The position numbers and the translations under genes are program-made. Of a DNA stretch of 64,000 nucleotides, positions 1 through 13,500 are shown one piece after another. This DNA comes from Amphiura filiformis (taxonomy: Eukaryota; Echinodermata; Ophiuroidea; Amphilepidida; Amphiuridae), in contig NC_092629.1 in assembly GCF_039555335.1 (NCBI RefSeq), positions 754,501 to 818,500 on the forward strand. The letters run 5' to 3'. Numbering within the stretch: the first letter of the stretch is position 1; the number at the start of each line of letters is the position of its first letter. Below the pieces are notes generated by a model, which saw only the letters and a list, made by a program, of their open reading frames with translations, was not told the origin of the DNA and ran no database searches.

Positions 1-299
1 TTAACATTCTGTCGTAAAATGATTCTGCCGGCATGCTCATACCAACGGGACCCTTATATACTAGGTGCATAATGAATCTTGCAAATATATTCCCTTTCCA
101 GAGAAACCGGCCAACATGTTCGATTTTGAATTTTATTCTGTCGCCAACGAAAGTATAACACACAATCCTATGGACCATTGAAATATACGGTATGTTATAG
201 ATTTAAGGAATGTCCGATTTGCATGAAATTTAGGATTTAAGATTCTTTTATGAATGTAAAAACACATGAGCAGGAAGAAATTGGGATAGAAATATCCCT

Positions 300-800
300 T
301 TAACATTATATCAGCGTTCCATGGAAATATTTAACACAACATCTATTAAAATGCTGTTTTAAATACCATTTTAATGAAAAAATCATGTTTTGCAGCCATT
401 TTGGCGGCCATTTTGAATGTTTACATGCCCATATGAGATAATATTAATTGATGCCGATGTCATATTGTTACCCCTTTACCAGAGGGATACTTTGAATACA
501 AAAGAACACAATGTTTGGCACCATTTCATTGTAAATCTGGTACTTTATAATACTCCTGTAACACATTTTAATGAAAAAGACTATTTTATGGCCATTTTGG
601 CAGCCATTTTGATTTTTAAACATATCCAGGAGATGATAGAAATGACATAGACGACTTATGCTTTGTTGTCACCATAATATCAGCATCCCATGGTTATTTT
701 TAACATCAAATAAGTTAAAATATTGAATTCTAAATGCATTTTAATGAAAACCCCATCTTTTGGCAACCATTCAAGTGCCATTTTGAATGTAAACATGTTA
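300..800. repeat. Degenerate tandem repeat, about 186-bp unit
   Basis: Three diverged units share the order 'ATATCAGC.TCCCATGG', 'ATTTTAATGAAAA' and 'GCCATTTTGA', beginning near 300, 480 and 665. Identity is low, so this is an old array. No coding potential. Confidence 0.4.
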
Positions 801-1368
801 TACTGACCTTCAATCATAAAAATAATGTCAGAAATTGATTCCTTGTATGCAAAAACCTATAGAATGATGTATTACACATGAATATTGAGTGAAAACTAAA
901 ATTTAAAATTTTTCAAAATGGCCGGCGGCCATCTTGGAACTCTCGAATTCAAGCAGCCGCTTTAGCATAAAAGCACCTCCGTGATTCTTTAACCTCAAAG
1001 GTCCAATAACCCAAATCAAGTGTCAAAATCTCTACCCTATCCGGTGTAGGCCGGGTTCTAGCTAGGGCCTGGACTAATAAGACAAGCTTGATTTTCAGGT
1101 CCCTGACACTGAATCCCTATGTAATATGTGATGGATGATACAAAATCATGATAAGACAAACTAAATTTTGTGGCCCACAAATTTCGTATTATAGAGTTTA
1201 CACTGTATAATCATGTGAGTAACCAATCAAAATAGAGCTTGTATTCCAATGGGCTTACTGCCTTTCTTACAGTGCCCCTGGTTGGGTAATTACATGATAT
1301 AATCATCTGAATAACAATCAAAATAGAACTTTTAGATCTCTTAGCTATTTTAAACTTAACCCCCTTCA

Positions 1369-1481
1369 GCCCTACTGACTATTTATTCTTACCATATCTC
1401 TGATTGGCTCAATACATGATATAGCCCTCGCCCTGCTGACTATTCTTACCATATCTCTGATTGGCTCAATACATGATATAG
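1369..1481. repeat. Direct duplication of about 55 bp
   Basis: The segment from GCCCTACTGACTATT through CATGATATA at 1369-1423 is repeated with few changes at 1431-1481. It lies in the intron and is a simple recent tandem duplication. Confidence 0.75.
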
Positions 1482-1566
1482 CCCTCTTTTTAACCAATCA
1501 AAATAGTTCTTAGAAGCCAATAATGCCCATGGGGGGTTAATTTGATTCCATATTCAATTTTTGCAG

Positions 1567-4500
1567 ATGAACGCCACTTTGGACAAATTAAGTAGGACAT
1601 CGTCGGAGCTTGTCAGTATGTACAACAAGTCGCCAATCAGTGAAAATGTCGGTCAACAGGAGGCGCCATTCCTATCCCAACAGTCACTGCAGCATTACCA
1701 TGGCAACGAGGAGAGATTTACACAGCAACTGACAGCCTACACAAAGAAACAATTTTTTGAGGTAGGGTAGGGGTGTTATCTAACCAACCATCATTTTTGA
1801 TTCTTCAAATTCTTCATAATAAATGAAGGCCATAGCAATGGCTATTTGAACTGACTGAACCCCCAGAAGGGGTACACAGCCGTTTTCGCCAAACGTATGT
1901 CAAACAATTGCCGAGCACAAACGTTTGTCAAACATTTTTGCAAACGCCCGTAAGCGCTTGCAAACGCGTTTTGATCGCTAAATGTTTGTCAAACGTTTGG
2001 CGAAAGCGGCTATGTAGAGGTCTGGTTTATGTTTTCATGTTAAGGGAGCACGGTGGCCTAGCGGAACGGGCACCGACTCATGATTGAAAGGTTGCGGGTT
2101 CGAGCCCCGGCGACGACAACGTGTTGTGCCCTTGAGTAAGGCACTTTATCTCGATTACTCCTATCCACCCAGGTGTTTAAATGGGTACCGGCATTCTTAA
2201 ATGCTGGGAAGGTAACAGACTCGCTGTAGAGGAGGTGTAGCGATCCCCTATAGCAACATTACATGGAGGAGTCTGGCCCAATCGCCAATGAAAGAGAGAT
2301 GGGCACTCTGATCACTGTTTATACAGGATCGTCTCCTTTACCTTTACCTTTACCTTATGTTTTCAGGGTCAAATTTTGGTGAAAATGACAGGCACTTGTC
2401 AAATCCTAGCTAAGACCCTGGGCAGGATACCCAGCTATAGTCCATCCAGTATAAGTTACATTGTAGAACATGATCCCATCCGGTAACCTTTGTTATCTCA
2501 TACACAATGTCCAAAATCATGTTTCATCTTTCTCTAAATTATCTCCTGGCAACTACAAAGTGTTCTACCATAAGTTGGCAACATGACCTTTGCTTCATTT
2601 GTGTAAGATGCATGCATATTGGTGTAGGTCCTGTTCAGCCGCATACTGGAAAAGACTATAGCTTTCACCTAAAGGTGAAAGGTCAGAGGTCATAACTTAT
2701 TTTTTCTTCTTCCAAAGGGAATTGGAGATGTGGCAGGACACAGCGAGTTCTCATGAGTTGCTTGACATAGTGACCCCAAAACTATAATGATCAATGGTGA
2801 TAGACAGGTCAGGTCATACTTATTTCTTCTTCCAAACAGGCAATTGAAGTTGTGTCATGACACTGCAAGAGTACCTGTTATGAAATTCTTGACATCAGTG
2901 ACCCAAACTTATTAAAGGTCAGAGGTCATAACTTATTATTTCTTCTTCCAAACAGGGAATTGGGGATGTAGCAGGACACAGTGAGGGTTCCCGTTATGAG
3001 TTCCTTGACATCAGTGATCCCAACACTCTAACAATCTGAGGTGAAAGGTCAGAGGTCATAACTTATTTCTTCTTCTTCCAAACAGGGAATTGGGGATGTA
3101 GCAGGACACAGTGAGGGTTCCCGTTATGAGTTCCTTGACATCAGTGATCCCAACACTCTAACAATCTGAGGTGAAAGGTCAGAGGTCATAACTTATTTCT
3201 TCTTCTTCCAAACAGGGAATTGGGGATGTAGCAGGACACAGTGAGGGTTCCTGTTATGAGCTCCTTGACATCAGTGATCCCAACACTCTAACAATCTGAG
3301 GTGAAAGGTCAGAGGTCATAACTTATTTCTTCTTCTTCCAAACAGGGAATTGGTGATGTAGCAGGACACAGTGAGGGTTCCTGTTATGAGCTCCTTGACA
3401 TCAGTGATCCCACCACTCTAACAATCAGAGGTGAAAGGTCAGAGGTCATAACTTATTTCTTCTTCTTCCAAACAGGGAATTGGTGATGTAGCAGGACACA
3501 GTGAGGGTTCCTGTTATGAGCTCCTTGACATCAGTGATCCCACCACTCTAACAATCAGAGGTGAAAGGTCAGAGGTCATAACTTATTTCTTCTTCTTCCA
3601 AACAGGGAATTGGGGATGTAGCAGGACACAGTGAGGGTTCCTGTTATGAGCTCCTTGACATCAGTGATCCCCACACTCTGACAATCTGAGGTGAAAGGTC
3701 AGAGGTCATAACTTATTTCTTATTCCAAACAGGGAATTGGTGATGTAGCAGGACACAGTGAGGGTTCCCGTTATGAGCTCCTTGACATCAGTGATCCCAA
3801 CACTCTGACAATCTGAGGTGAAAGGTCAGAGGTCATAACTTATTTCTTCTTCCAAACAGGGAATTGGTGATGTAGCAGGACACAGTGAGGGTTCCTGTTA
3901 TGAGCTCCTTGACATCAGTGATCCCAACACTCTGACAATCTGAGGTGAAAGGTCAGAGGTCATAACTTATTTCTTATTCCAAACAGGGAATTGGTGATGT
4001 AGCAGGACACAGTGAGGGTTCCCGTTATGAGCTCCTTGACATCAGTGATCCCAACACTCTGACAATCTGAGGTGAAAGGTCAGAGGTTATAACTTATTTC
4101 TTCTTCTTCCAAACAGGGAATTGGGGATGTAGCAGGACACAGTGAGGGTTCCTGTTATGAGCTCCTTGACATCAGTGATCCCACCACTCTGACAATCTGA
4201 GGTGAAAGGTCAGAGGTTATAACTTATTTCTTCTTCCAAACAGGGAATTGGTGATGTAGCAGGACACAGTGAGGGTTCCCGTTATGAGCTCCTTGACATC
4301 AGTGATCCCACCACTCTGACAATCTGAGGTGAAAGGTCAGAGGTCATAACTTATTTCTTATTCCAAAACAGGGAATTGGGGATGTAGCAGGACACAGTGA
4401 GGGTTCCTGTTATGAGCTCCTTGACATCAGTGATCCCAACACTCTAACAATCTGAGGTGAAAGGTCAGAGGTCATAACTTATTTCTTCTTCCAAACAGGG

Positions 4501-7500
4501 AATTGGTGATGTAGCAGGACACAGTGAGGGTTCCCGTTATGAGCTCCTTGACATCAGTGATCCCAACACTCTGACAATCTGAGGTGAAAGGTCAGAGGTC
4601 ATAACTTATTTCTTATTCCAAACAGGGAATTGGTGATGTAGCAGGACACAGTGAGGGTTCCCGTTATGAGCTCCTTGACATCAGTGATCTCAACACTCTG
4701 ACAATCTGAGGTGAAAGGTCAGAGGTCATAACTTATTTCTTCTTCCAAACAGGGAATTGGTGATGTAGCAGGACACAGTGAGGGTTCCCAAGTTATGAGC
4801 TCCTTGACATCAGTGATCTCAACACTCTGACAATCTGAGGTGAAAGGTCAGAGGTCATAACTTATTTCTTCTTCCAAACAGGGAATTGGTGATGTAGCAG
4901 GACACAGTGAGGGTTCCTGTTATGAGCTCCTTGACATCAGTGATCCCAACACTCTGACAATCTGAGGTGAAAGGTCAGAGGTCATAACTTATTTCTTCTT
5001 CTTCCAAACAGGGAATTGGTGATGTAGCAGGACACAGTGAGGGTTCCCAAGTTATGAGCTCCTTGACATCAGTGATCCCAACACTCTGACAATCAGAGGT
5101 GAAAGGTCAGAGGTCATAACTTATTTCTTCTTCCAAACAGGGAATTGGTGATGTAGCAGGACACAGTGAGGGTTCCTGTTATGAGCTCCTTGACATCAGT
5201 GATCTCAACACTCTGACAATCTGAGGTGAAAGGTCAGAGGTCATAACTTATTTCTTCTTCCAAACAGGGAATTGGTGATGTAGCAGGACACAGTGAGGGT
5301 TCCTGTTATGAGCTCCTTGACATCAGTGATCCCAACACTCTGACAATCTGAGGTGAAAGGTCAGAGGTCATAACTTATTTCTTATTCCAAACAGGGAATT
5401 GGTGATGTAGCAGGACACAGTGAGGGTTCCCGTTATGAGCTCCTTGACATCAGTGTGATCTCAACACTCTGACAATCTGAGGTGAAAGGTCAGAGGTCAT
5501 AACTTATTTCTTCTTCCAAACAGGGAATTGGTGATGTAGCAGGACACAGTGAGGGTTCCCGTTATGAGCTCCTTGACATCAGTGATCTCAACACTCTGAC
5601 AATCTGAGGTGAAAGGTCAGAGGTCATAACTTATTTCTTATTCCAAACAGGGAATTGGTGATGTAGCAGGACACAGTGAGGGTTCCTGTTATGAGCTCCT
5701 TGACATCAGTGATCCCAACACTCTGACAATCTGAGGTGAAAGGTCAGAGGTCATAACTTATTTCTTATTCCAAACAGGGAATTGGTGATGTAGCAGGACA
5801 CAGTGAGGGTTCCTGTTATGAGCTCCTTGACATCAGTGATCCCAACACTCTAACAATCTGAGGTGAAAGGTCAGAGGTTATAACTTATTTCTTCTTCCAA
5901 ACAGGGAATTGGTGATGTAGCAGGACACAGTGAGGGTTCCCGTTATGAGCTCCTTGACATCAGTGATCCCAACACTCTGACAATCTGAGGTGAAAGGTCA
6001 GAGGTCATAACTTATTTCTTATTCCAAACAGGGAATTGGTGATGTAGCAGGACACAGTGAGGGTTCCCGTTATGAGCTCCTTGACATCAGTGATCTCAAC
6101 ACTCTGACAATCTGAGGTGAAAGGTCAGAGGTTATAACTTATTTCTTCTTCCAAACAGGGAATTGGTGATGTAGCAGGACACAGTGAGGGTTCCCGTTAT
6201 GAGCTCCTTGACATCAGTGATCCCAACACTCTGACAATCTGAGGTGAAAGGTCAGAGGTCATAACTTATTTCTTCTTCCAAACAGGGAATTGGTGATGTA
6301 GCAGGACACAGTGAGGGTTCCCATTATGAGCTCCTTGACATCAGTGATCCCAACACTCTGACAATCTGAGGTGAAAGGTCAGAGGTCATAACTTATTTCT
6401 TCTTCCAAACAGGGAATTGGTGATGTAGCAGGACACAGTGAGGGTTCCCAATGAGCTCCTTGACATCAGTGATCTCAACACTCTGACAATCTGAGGTGAA
6501 AGGTCAGAGGTCATAACTTATTTCTTCTTCCAAACAGGGAATTGGTGATGTAGCAGGACACAGTGAGGGTTCCTGTTATGAGCTCCTTGACATCAGTGAT
6601 CCCAACACTCTGACAATCTGAGGTGAAAGGTCAGAGGTCATAACTTATTTCTTCTTCCAAACAGGGAATTGGTGATGTAGCAGGACACAGTGAGGGTTCC
6701 TGTTATGAGCTCCTTGACATCAGTGATCTCAACACTCTGACAATCTGAGGTGAAAGGTCAGAGGTCATAACTTATTTCTTCTTCTTCCAAACAGGGAATT
6801 GGTGATGTAGCAGGACACAGTGAGGGTTCCTGTTATGAGCTCCTTGACATCAGTGATCCCAACACTCTGACAATCTGAGGTGAAAGGTCAGAGGTTATAA
6901 CTTATTTCTTCTTCTTCCAAACAGGGAATTGGTGATGTAGCAGGACACAGTGAGGGTTCCCGTTATGAGCTCCTTGATATCAGTGATCCCAACACTCTGA
7001 CAATCAGAGGAGAAAAGCCTGAAGTTACTAATGATTGCTGCGAGGAGCTGGCCAGATTAAAAGAGGTGTAAGTAATAGCTCTCTCCATGCGGGTGTCGAC
7101 TGCAGATGCCAAATTTCAATTATTTTATTATTATAAAAAAGAAACACAGAAGGAACAAGAAAGAAGCTAACTGAAAAGGTGAGTTTTCAGTTTCTTTCTG
7201 AAAACTGGAATTGATGGAGACTCCCTGATGGCTTTAGGGCGTTTGTTCCATTCCCTCGGGCCAGAGACAGAAAAGGTATTTAAACCAGATTCTCTATGTG
7301 CCCTAGGCTGACTAAGCAGAGTCTTATCGGAAGAAGATCTCAATTCTCTTCCGGGAGCATAGGCTGAAAGAAGATCACAAAGATTATTAGGGGCATGGCC
7401 CTTAGAGCACAAATATGATTCCATATTTGGAATCAGCATGAAAAATGCATTAAAATGAGCACAAACAAGCTGTATTGGGTCAGTGGTTTTTGAAATAGCT

Positions 7501-10500
7501 CTTGATATTTCGAGAAAATATCTCAAAACGTTTTATGTTAAAACCTATGCCTAGCACTCAACGCATTAAATACCAATATATCAATCAAGTAATGGAAGCG
7601 ATTAGACCCAAAAAGAAAACACTCCGCCATGTTTGTGTGTTGTTCATTGAATGCAATATACAGACGGCAAAAGAATTAAGGTACCAGTTTTGTTCACCCC
7701 CGTGTCATGAGATATAAATCAGCATTCTAAATAAGGCGTGTCCTTGCGTCAAATACCCGTCAAAGTGGGCGCTGACCCGCAAATTTCCTGCGGCACGGGT
7801 CTGTGTGACCCGTAAAAATCTAACCAAGCAAACAGAAAATGTTTGTTATTCCACTGGAAAATCTGGTTCACATAATACGTCCAGCTCCCTAAATACACTT
7901 TCATTTTACTTTCCCATCAAGTTTTCAACCCGGGTTTTCAACAATCTACATACTGTGATCGCCAAAGCTAATTCTCTCTATTGAAATTTCAAAGGCAAGG
8001 GTCCGGGGTCGGACCTGTGAAAATTGGTGAGGAGCCTTAAAATTTCAAGGCCTGATCTAAATGCTCTATTTCGATTAGTTACTCAGATGAGCTTTTAACC
8101 AATCAGGGGCACCTTAAAAAGGCAGATTTGCCCAATGGGTTAATTCATGAATCATTTTGATATTTGGTTTGCAGATATCCTAATAGTCAAAAGCGACGCA
8201 TCAAAGCTGTAACAGAGGAGAATCGTATAGCTGCTGCATGTAGACTAGCTGGGGATAGACTACAAGCATTAAACCAACAGACCAAAGGGTCTACTGTACA
8301 AGACATCAGGTTAGTACTCAATGACTTATAATATAGGACTCATATTGCTGCCGTATGTACTCTAGCTGGGATAGACCAACGGACCAAAGGGATCTCAGCT
8401 TATGGTACTGAAGGAAGACAAAAAACAACTTTATATGTTTTATATCGTCATTGGGCAGGAAAACCCTATGTACTTGCGGCCTTTGAACATGTTTAAAACA
8501 AAACTGCCAAGAGGTTACATAGGAGGTTTTGATTTAAACTTGTTCAGGGGCCAATGACATACAATATTAGCAGAATATAAGACTTGTAAGGATAAAGAAA
8601 AATAATGCTGTGCCTCAAAGCGCATGGCAGTTTCAAACTCGGATGCAGAATGTTTTTTTTTTTTTTTTTTTTTGTTTTAATTTTCTAAAACTTAATTTTG
8701 AATTAAGATGTCATTTTTAAGTGCTCAAAACTACACAGCATAAAATTTTGATTGATTTACACATTTGAAGTACAAATATCAATTGCTTTATACCTAAACA
8801 TTTGTGTGTTTTCAGTGACAGGAATCAAGAAACAGAGAAGCAACTGAATCATGTCCAGAAAGAGGTCGCTATGTTAGCAGACAGCCAAGTGCCAAAATGG
8901 ATACATGAGAATGCAGAACTACAGGGAACATTAATACTGTATGGGGATTATAATCTGAAACTGGCTAGACAGGATTACTTTACTTCTAAACAAAATGAGG
9001 TGAGTACGGACCCTGTGAGGTACTCATGACATATGACCATACAGACTACAGGGAACATTAATACTGTATGGGGATTATAATCTGAAACTGGCTAGACAGG
9101 ATTACTTTACTTCTAAACAAAATGAGGTGAGTACAGACCCTGTGAGGTACTCATGACATATGACCATACAGACTACAGGGAACATTAATACTGTATGGTG
9201 ATTATAATCTGAAACTGGCTAGACAGGATTACTTTACTTCTAAACAAAATGAGGTGAGTACAGACCCTGTGAGGTACTCATGACATATGACCATACAGAC
9301 TACAGGGAACATTAATACTGTATGGTGATTATAATCTGAAACTGGCCAGACAGGATTACTTTACTTCTAAACAAAATGAGGTGAGTACGGACCCTGTGCG
9401 GTACTCATTACTAATGACCATACAGACTACAGGGAACATTAATACTGTATGGTGATTATAATCTGAAACTGGCTAGACAGGATTACTTTACTTCTAAACA
9501 AAATGAGGTGAGTACAGACCCTGTGAGGTACTCATGACATATGACCATACAGACTACAGGGAACATTAATACTGTATGGTGATTATAATCTGAAACTGGC
9601 TAGACAGGATTACTTTACTTCTAAACAAAATGAGGTGAGTACAGACCCTGTGAGGTACTCATGACATATGACCATACAGACTACAGGGAACATTAATACT
9701 GTATGGTGATTATAATCTGAAACTGGCCAGACAGGATTACTTTACTTCTAAACAAAATGAGGTGAGTATGGACCCTGTGCGGTACTCATTACTAATGACC
9801 ATACAGAGAAGTGCTACAAAATGAGGTGAGTACAGACCCTGTGAGGTACTCATTACTAATGACCATACAGACTACAGGGAACATTAATACTGTATGGTGA
9901 TTATAATCTGAAACTGGCCAGACAGGATTACTTTACTTCTAAACAAAATGAGGTGAGTACAGACCCTGTGAGGTACTCATGACATATGACCATACAGACT
10001 ACAGGGAACATTAATACTGTATGGTGATTATAATCTGAAACTGGCTAGACAGGATTACTTTACTTCTAAACAAAATGAGGTGAGTATGGACCCTGTGCGG
10101 TACTCATTACTAATGACCATACAGAGAAGTGCTACAAAATGAGGTGAGTACAGACCCTGTGAGGTACTCATGACATATGACCATACAGACTACAGGAACA
10201 TTAATACTGTATGGTGATTATAATCTGAAACTGGCTAGACAGGATTACTTTACTTCTAAACAAAATGAGGTGAGTACAGACCCTGTGAGGTACTCATGAC
10301 ATATGACCATACAGACTACAGGGAACATTAATACTGTATGGTGATTATAATCTGAAACTGGCCAGACAGGATTACTTTACTTCTAAACAAAATGAGGTGA
10401 GTATGGACCCTGTGCGGTACTCATTACTAATGACCATACAGAGAAGTGCTACAAAATGAGGTGAGTACAGACCCTGTGAGGTACTCATTACTAATGACCA

Positions 10501-13500
10501 TACAGACTACAGGGAACATTAATACTGTATGGTGATTATAATCTGAAACTGGCTAGACAGGATTACTTTACTTCTAAACAAAATGAGGTGAGTACGGACC
10601 CTGTGAGGTACTCATTACACATGACCATACAGACTACAGGGAACATTAATACTGTATGGTGATTATAATCTGAAACTGGCCAGACAGGATTACTTTACTT
10701 CTAAACAAAATGAGGTGAGTACAGACCCTGTGAGGTACTCATGACATATGACCATACAGACTACAGGGAACATTAATACTGTATGGTGATTATAATCTGA
10801 AACTGGCCAGACAGGATTACTTTACTTCTAAACAAAATGAGGTGAGTACAGACCCTGTGAGGTACTCATGACATATGACCATACAGACTACAGGGAACAT
10901 TAATACTGTATGGTGATTATAATCTGAAACTGGCCAGACAGGATTACTTTACTTCTAAACAAAATGAGGTGAGTACAGACCCTGTGAGGTACTCATGACA
11001 TGTGACCATACAGACTACAGGGAACATTAATACTGTATGGTGATTATAATCTGAAACTGGCCAGACAGGATTACTTTACTTCTAAACAAAATGAGGTGAG
11101 TACAGACCCTGTGAGGTACTCATGACATATGACCATACAGACTACAGGGAACATTAATACTGTATGGTGATTATAATCTGAAACTGGCCAGACAGGATTA
11201 CTTTACTTCTAAACAAAATGAGGTGAGTACGGACCCTGTGAGGTACTCATTACATGTGACCATACAGACTACAGGGAACATTAATACTGTATGGTGATTA
11301 TAATCTGAAACTGGCCAGACAGGATTACTTTACTTCTAAACAAAATGAGGTGAGTACGGACCCTGTGCGGTACTCATTACTAATGACCATACAGACTACA
11401 GGGAACATTAATACTGTATGGTGATTATAATCTGAAACTGGCTAGACAGGATTACTTTACTTCTAAACAAAATGAGGTGAGTACAGACCCTGTGAGGTAC
11501 TCATGACATATGACCATACAGACTACAGGGAACATTAATACTGTATGGTGATTATAATCTGAAACTGGCTAGACAGGATTACTTTACTTCTAAACAAAAT
11601 GAGGTGAGTACAGACCCTGTGAGGTACTCATGACATATGACCATACAGACTACAGGGAACATTAATACTGTATGGTGATTATAATCTGAAACTGGCCAGA
11701 CAGGATTACTTTACTTCTAAACAAAATGAGGTGAGTATGGACCCTGTGCGGTACTCATTACTAATGACCATACAGAGAAGTGCTACAAAATGAGGTGAGT
11801 ACAGACCCTGTGAGGTACTCATTACTAATGACCATACAGACTACAGGGAACATTAATACTGTATGGTGATTATAATCTGAAACTGGCCAGACAGGATTAC
11901 TTTACTTCTAAACAAAATGAGGTGAGTACAGACCCTGTGAGGTACTCATGACATATGACCATACAGACTACAGGGAACATTAATACTGTATGGTGATTAT
12001 AATCTGAAACTGGCTAGACAGGATTACTTTACTTCTAAACAAAATGAGGTGAGTATGGACCCTGTGCGGTACTCATTACTAATGACCATACAGAGAAGTG
12101 CTACAAAATGAGGTGAGTACAGACCCTGTGAGGTACTCATGACATATGACCATACAGACTACAGGGAACATTAATACTGTATGGTGATTATAATCTGAAA
12201 CTGGCTAGACAGGATTACTTTACTTCTAAACAAAATGAGGTGAGTACAGACCCTGTGAGGTACTCATGACATATGACCATACAGACTACAGGAACATTAA
12301 TACTGTATGGTGATTATAATCTGAAACTGGCCAGACAGGATTACTTTACTTCTAAACAAAATGAGGTGAGTATGGACCCCAAAGCGGTACTCATTACTAA
12401 TGACCATACAGAGAAGTGCTACAAAATGAGGTGAGTACAGACCCTGTGAGGTACTCATTACTAATGACCATACAGACTACAGGGAACATTAATACTGTAT
12501 GGTGATTATAATCTGAAACTGGCTAGACAGGATTACTTTACTTCTAAACAAAATGAGGTGAGTACGGACCCTGTGAGGTACTCATTACACATGACCATAC
12601 AGACTACAGGGAACATTAATACTGTATGGTGATTATAATCTGAAACTGGCCAGACAGGATTACTTTACTTCTAAACAAAATGAGGTGAGTACAGACCCTG
12701 TGAGGTACTCATGACATATGACCATACAGACTACAGGAACATTAATACTGTATGGTGATTATAATCTGAAACTGGCCAGACAGGATTACTTTACTTCTAA
12801 ACAAAATGAGGTGAGTACAGACCCTGTGAGGTACTCATGACATGTGACCATACAGACTACAGGGAACATTAATACTGTATGGTGATTATAATCTGAAACT
12901 GGCCAGACAGGATTACTTTACTTCTAAACAAAATGAGGTGAGTACAGACCCTGTGAGGTACTCATGACATATGACCATACAGACTACAGGGAACATTAAT
13001 ACTGTATGGTGATTATAATCTGAAACTGGCCAGACAGGATTACTTTACTTCTAAACAAAATGAGGTGAGTACGGACCCTGTGAGGTACTCATTACATGTG
13101 ACCATACAGACTACAGGGAACATTAATACTGTATGGTGATTATAATCTGAAACTGGCCAGACAGGATTACTTTACTTCTAAACAAAATGAGGTGAGTACA
13201 GACCCTGTGAGGTACTCATTACTAATGACCATACAGAGAAGTGCTACAAAATGAGGTGAGTGTGGACAGGCCTTATATTAAGTATGCCTGGACCAGGAGC
13301 TAAAATGAGCTCCTGGTCCCAAAGATGGCTCCTGGTCCTATAGTTTGTAGTGTAAAATATTGGATGCACCAGGAGCCAAAACTGGGCAACCATGGGGTAA
13401 AAAAAGCCTGGGTGCCTGGTTAATATAAGCCTTGAGGTACTCATTACATAATGACTATACAGAGAAGTGCTACAAATGTTGCTCTCATCTCCGGGTCCTG

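Larger units (their letters stand above)
1..1566 (+). other. HAUS3 intron, 5' part of window
   Basis: No coding exon is visible here. It is the intron (or the end of one) before the first HAUS3 exon in the window, and it ends in a pyrimidine-rich stretch and the acceptor TTTTTGCAG at 1558-1566. Short phrases such as GCCATTTTGG recur at about 395, 590, 770 and 910, and 1190-1530 holds AT-rich sequence similar to 8050-8150, which suggests old repeats. Confidence 0.6.
1826..2420. mobile_element. hAT-type MITE, left end diverged, with two nested insertions
   Basis: The right end reads CTAGCTAAGACCCTG (2406-2420), the same terminus as the complete copy at 23678-23968, and the interior (TTTGAACTGACTGAACCCCCAGAAGGGG and following) matches that copy and the 39-bp minisatellite at 35458-37003. 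It is split by a palindromic insert (1879-2010) and a SINE (2038-2354). Confidence 0.55.

Noticed and set aside
2669-7012. CRISPR-like regular repeats
   Set aside because: The whole 120-130-bp unit is conserved with no unique spacers, and it contains a eukaryotic exon edge.
8919-13264. Chain of real mini-exons coding a repeat protein
   Set aside because: Each unit has an acceptor-like CATACAG and a donor, but the 82-nt piece is not a multiple of three and the intervening about 45 nt is too short for a normal intron.
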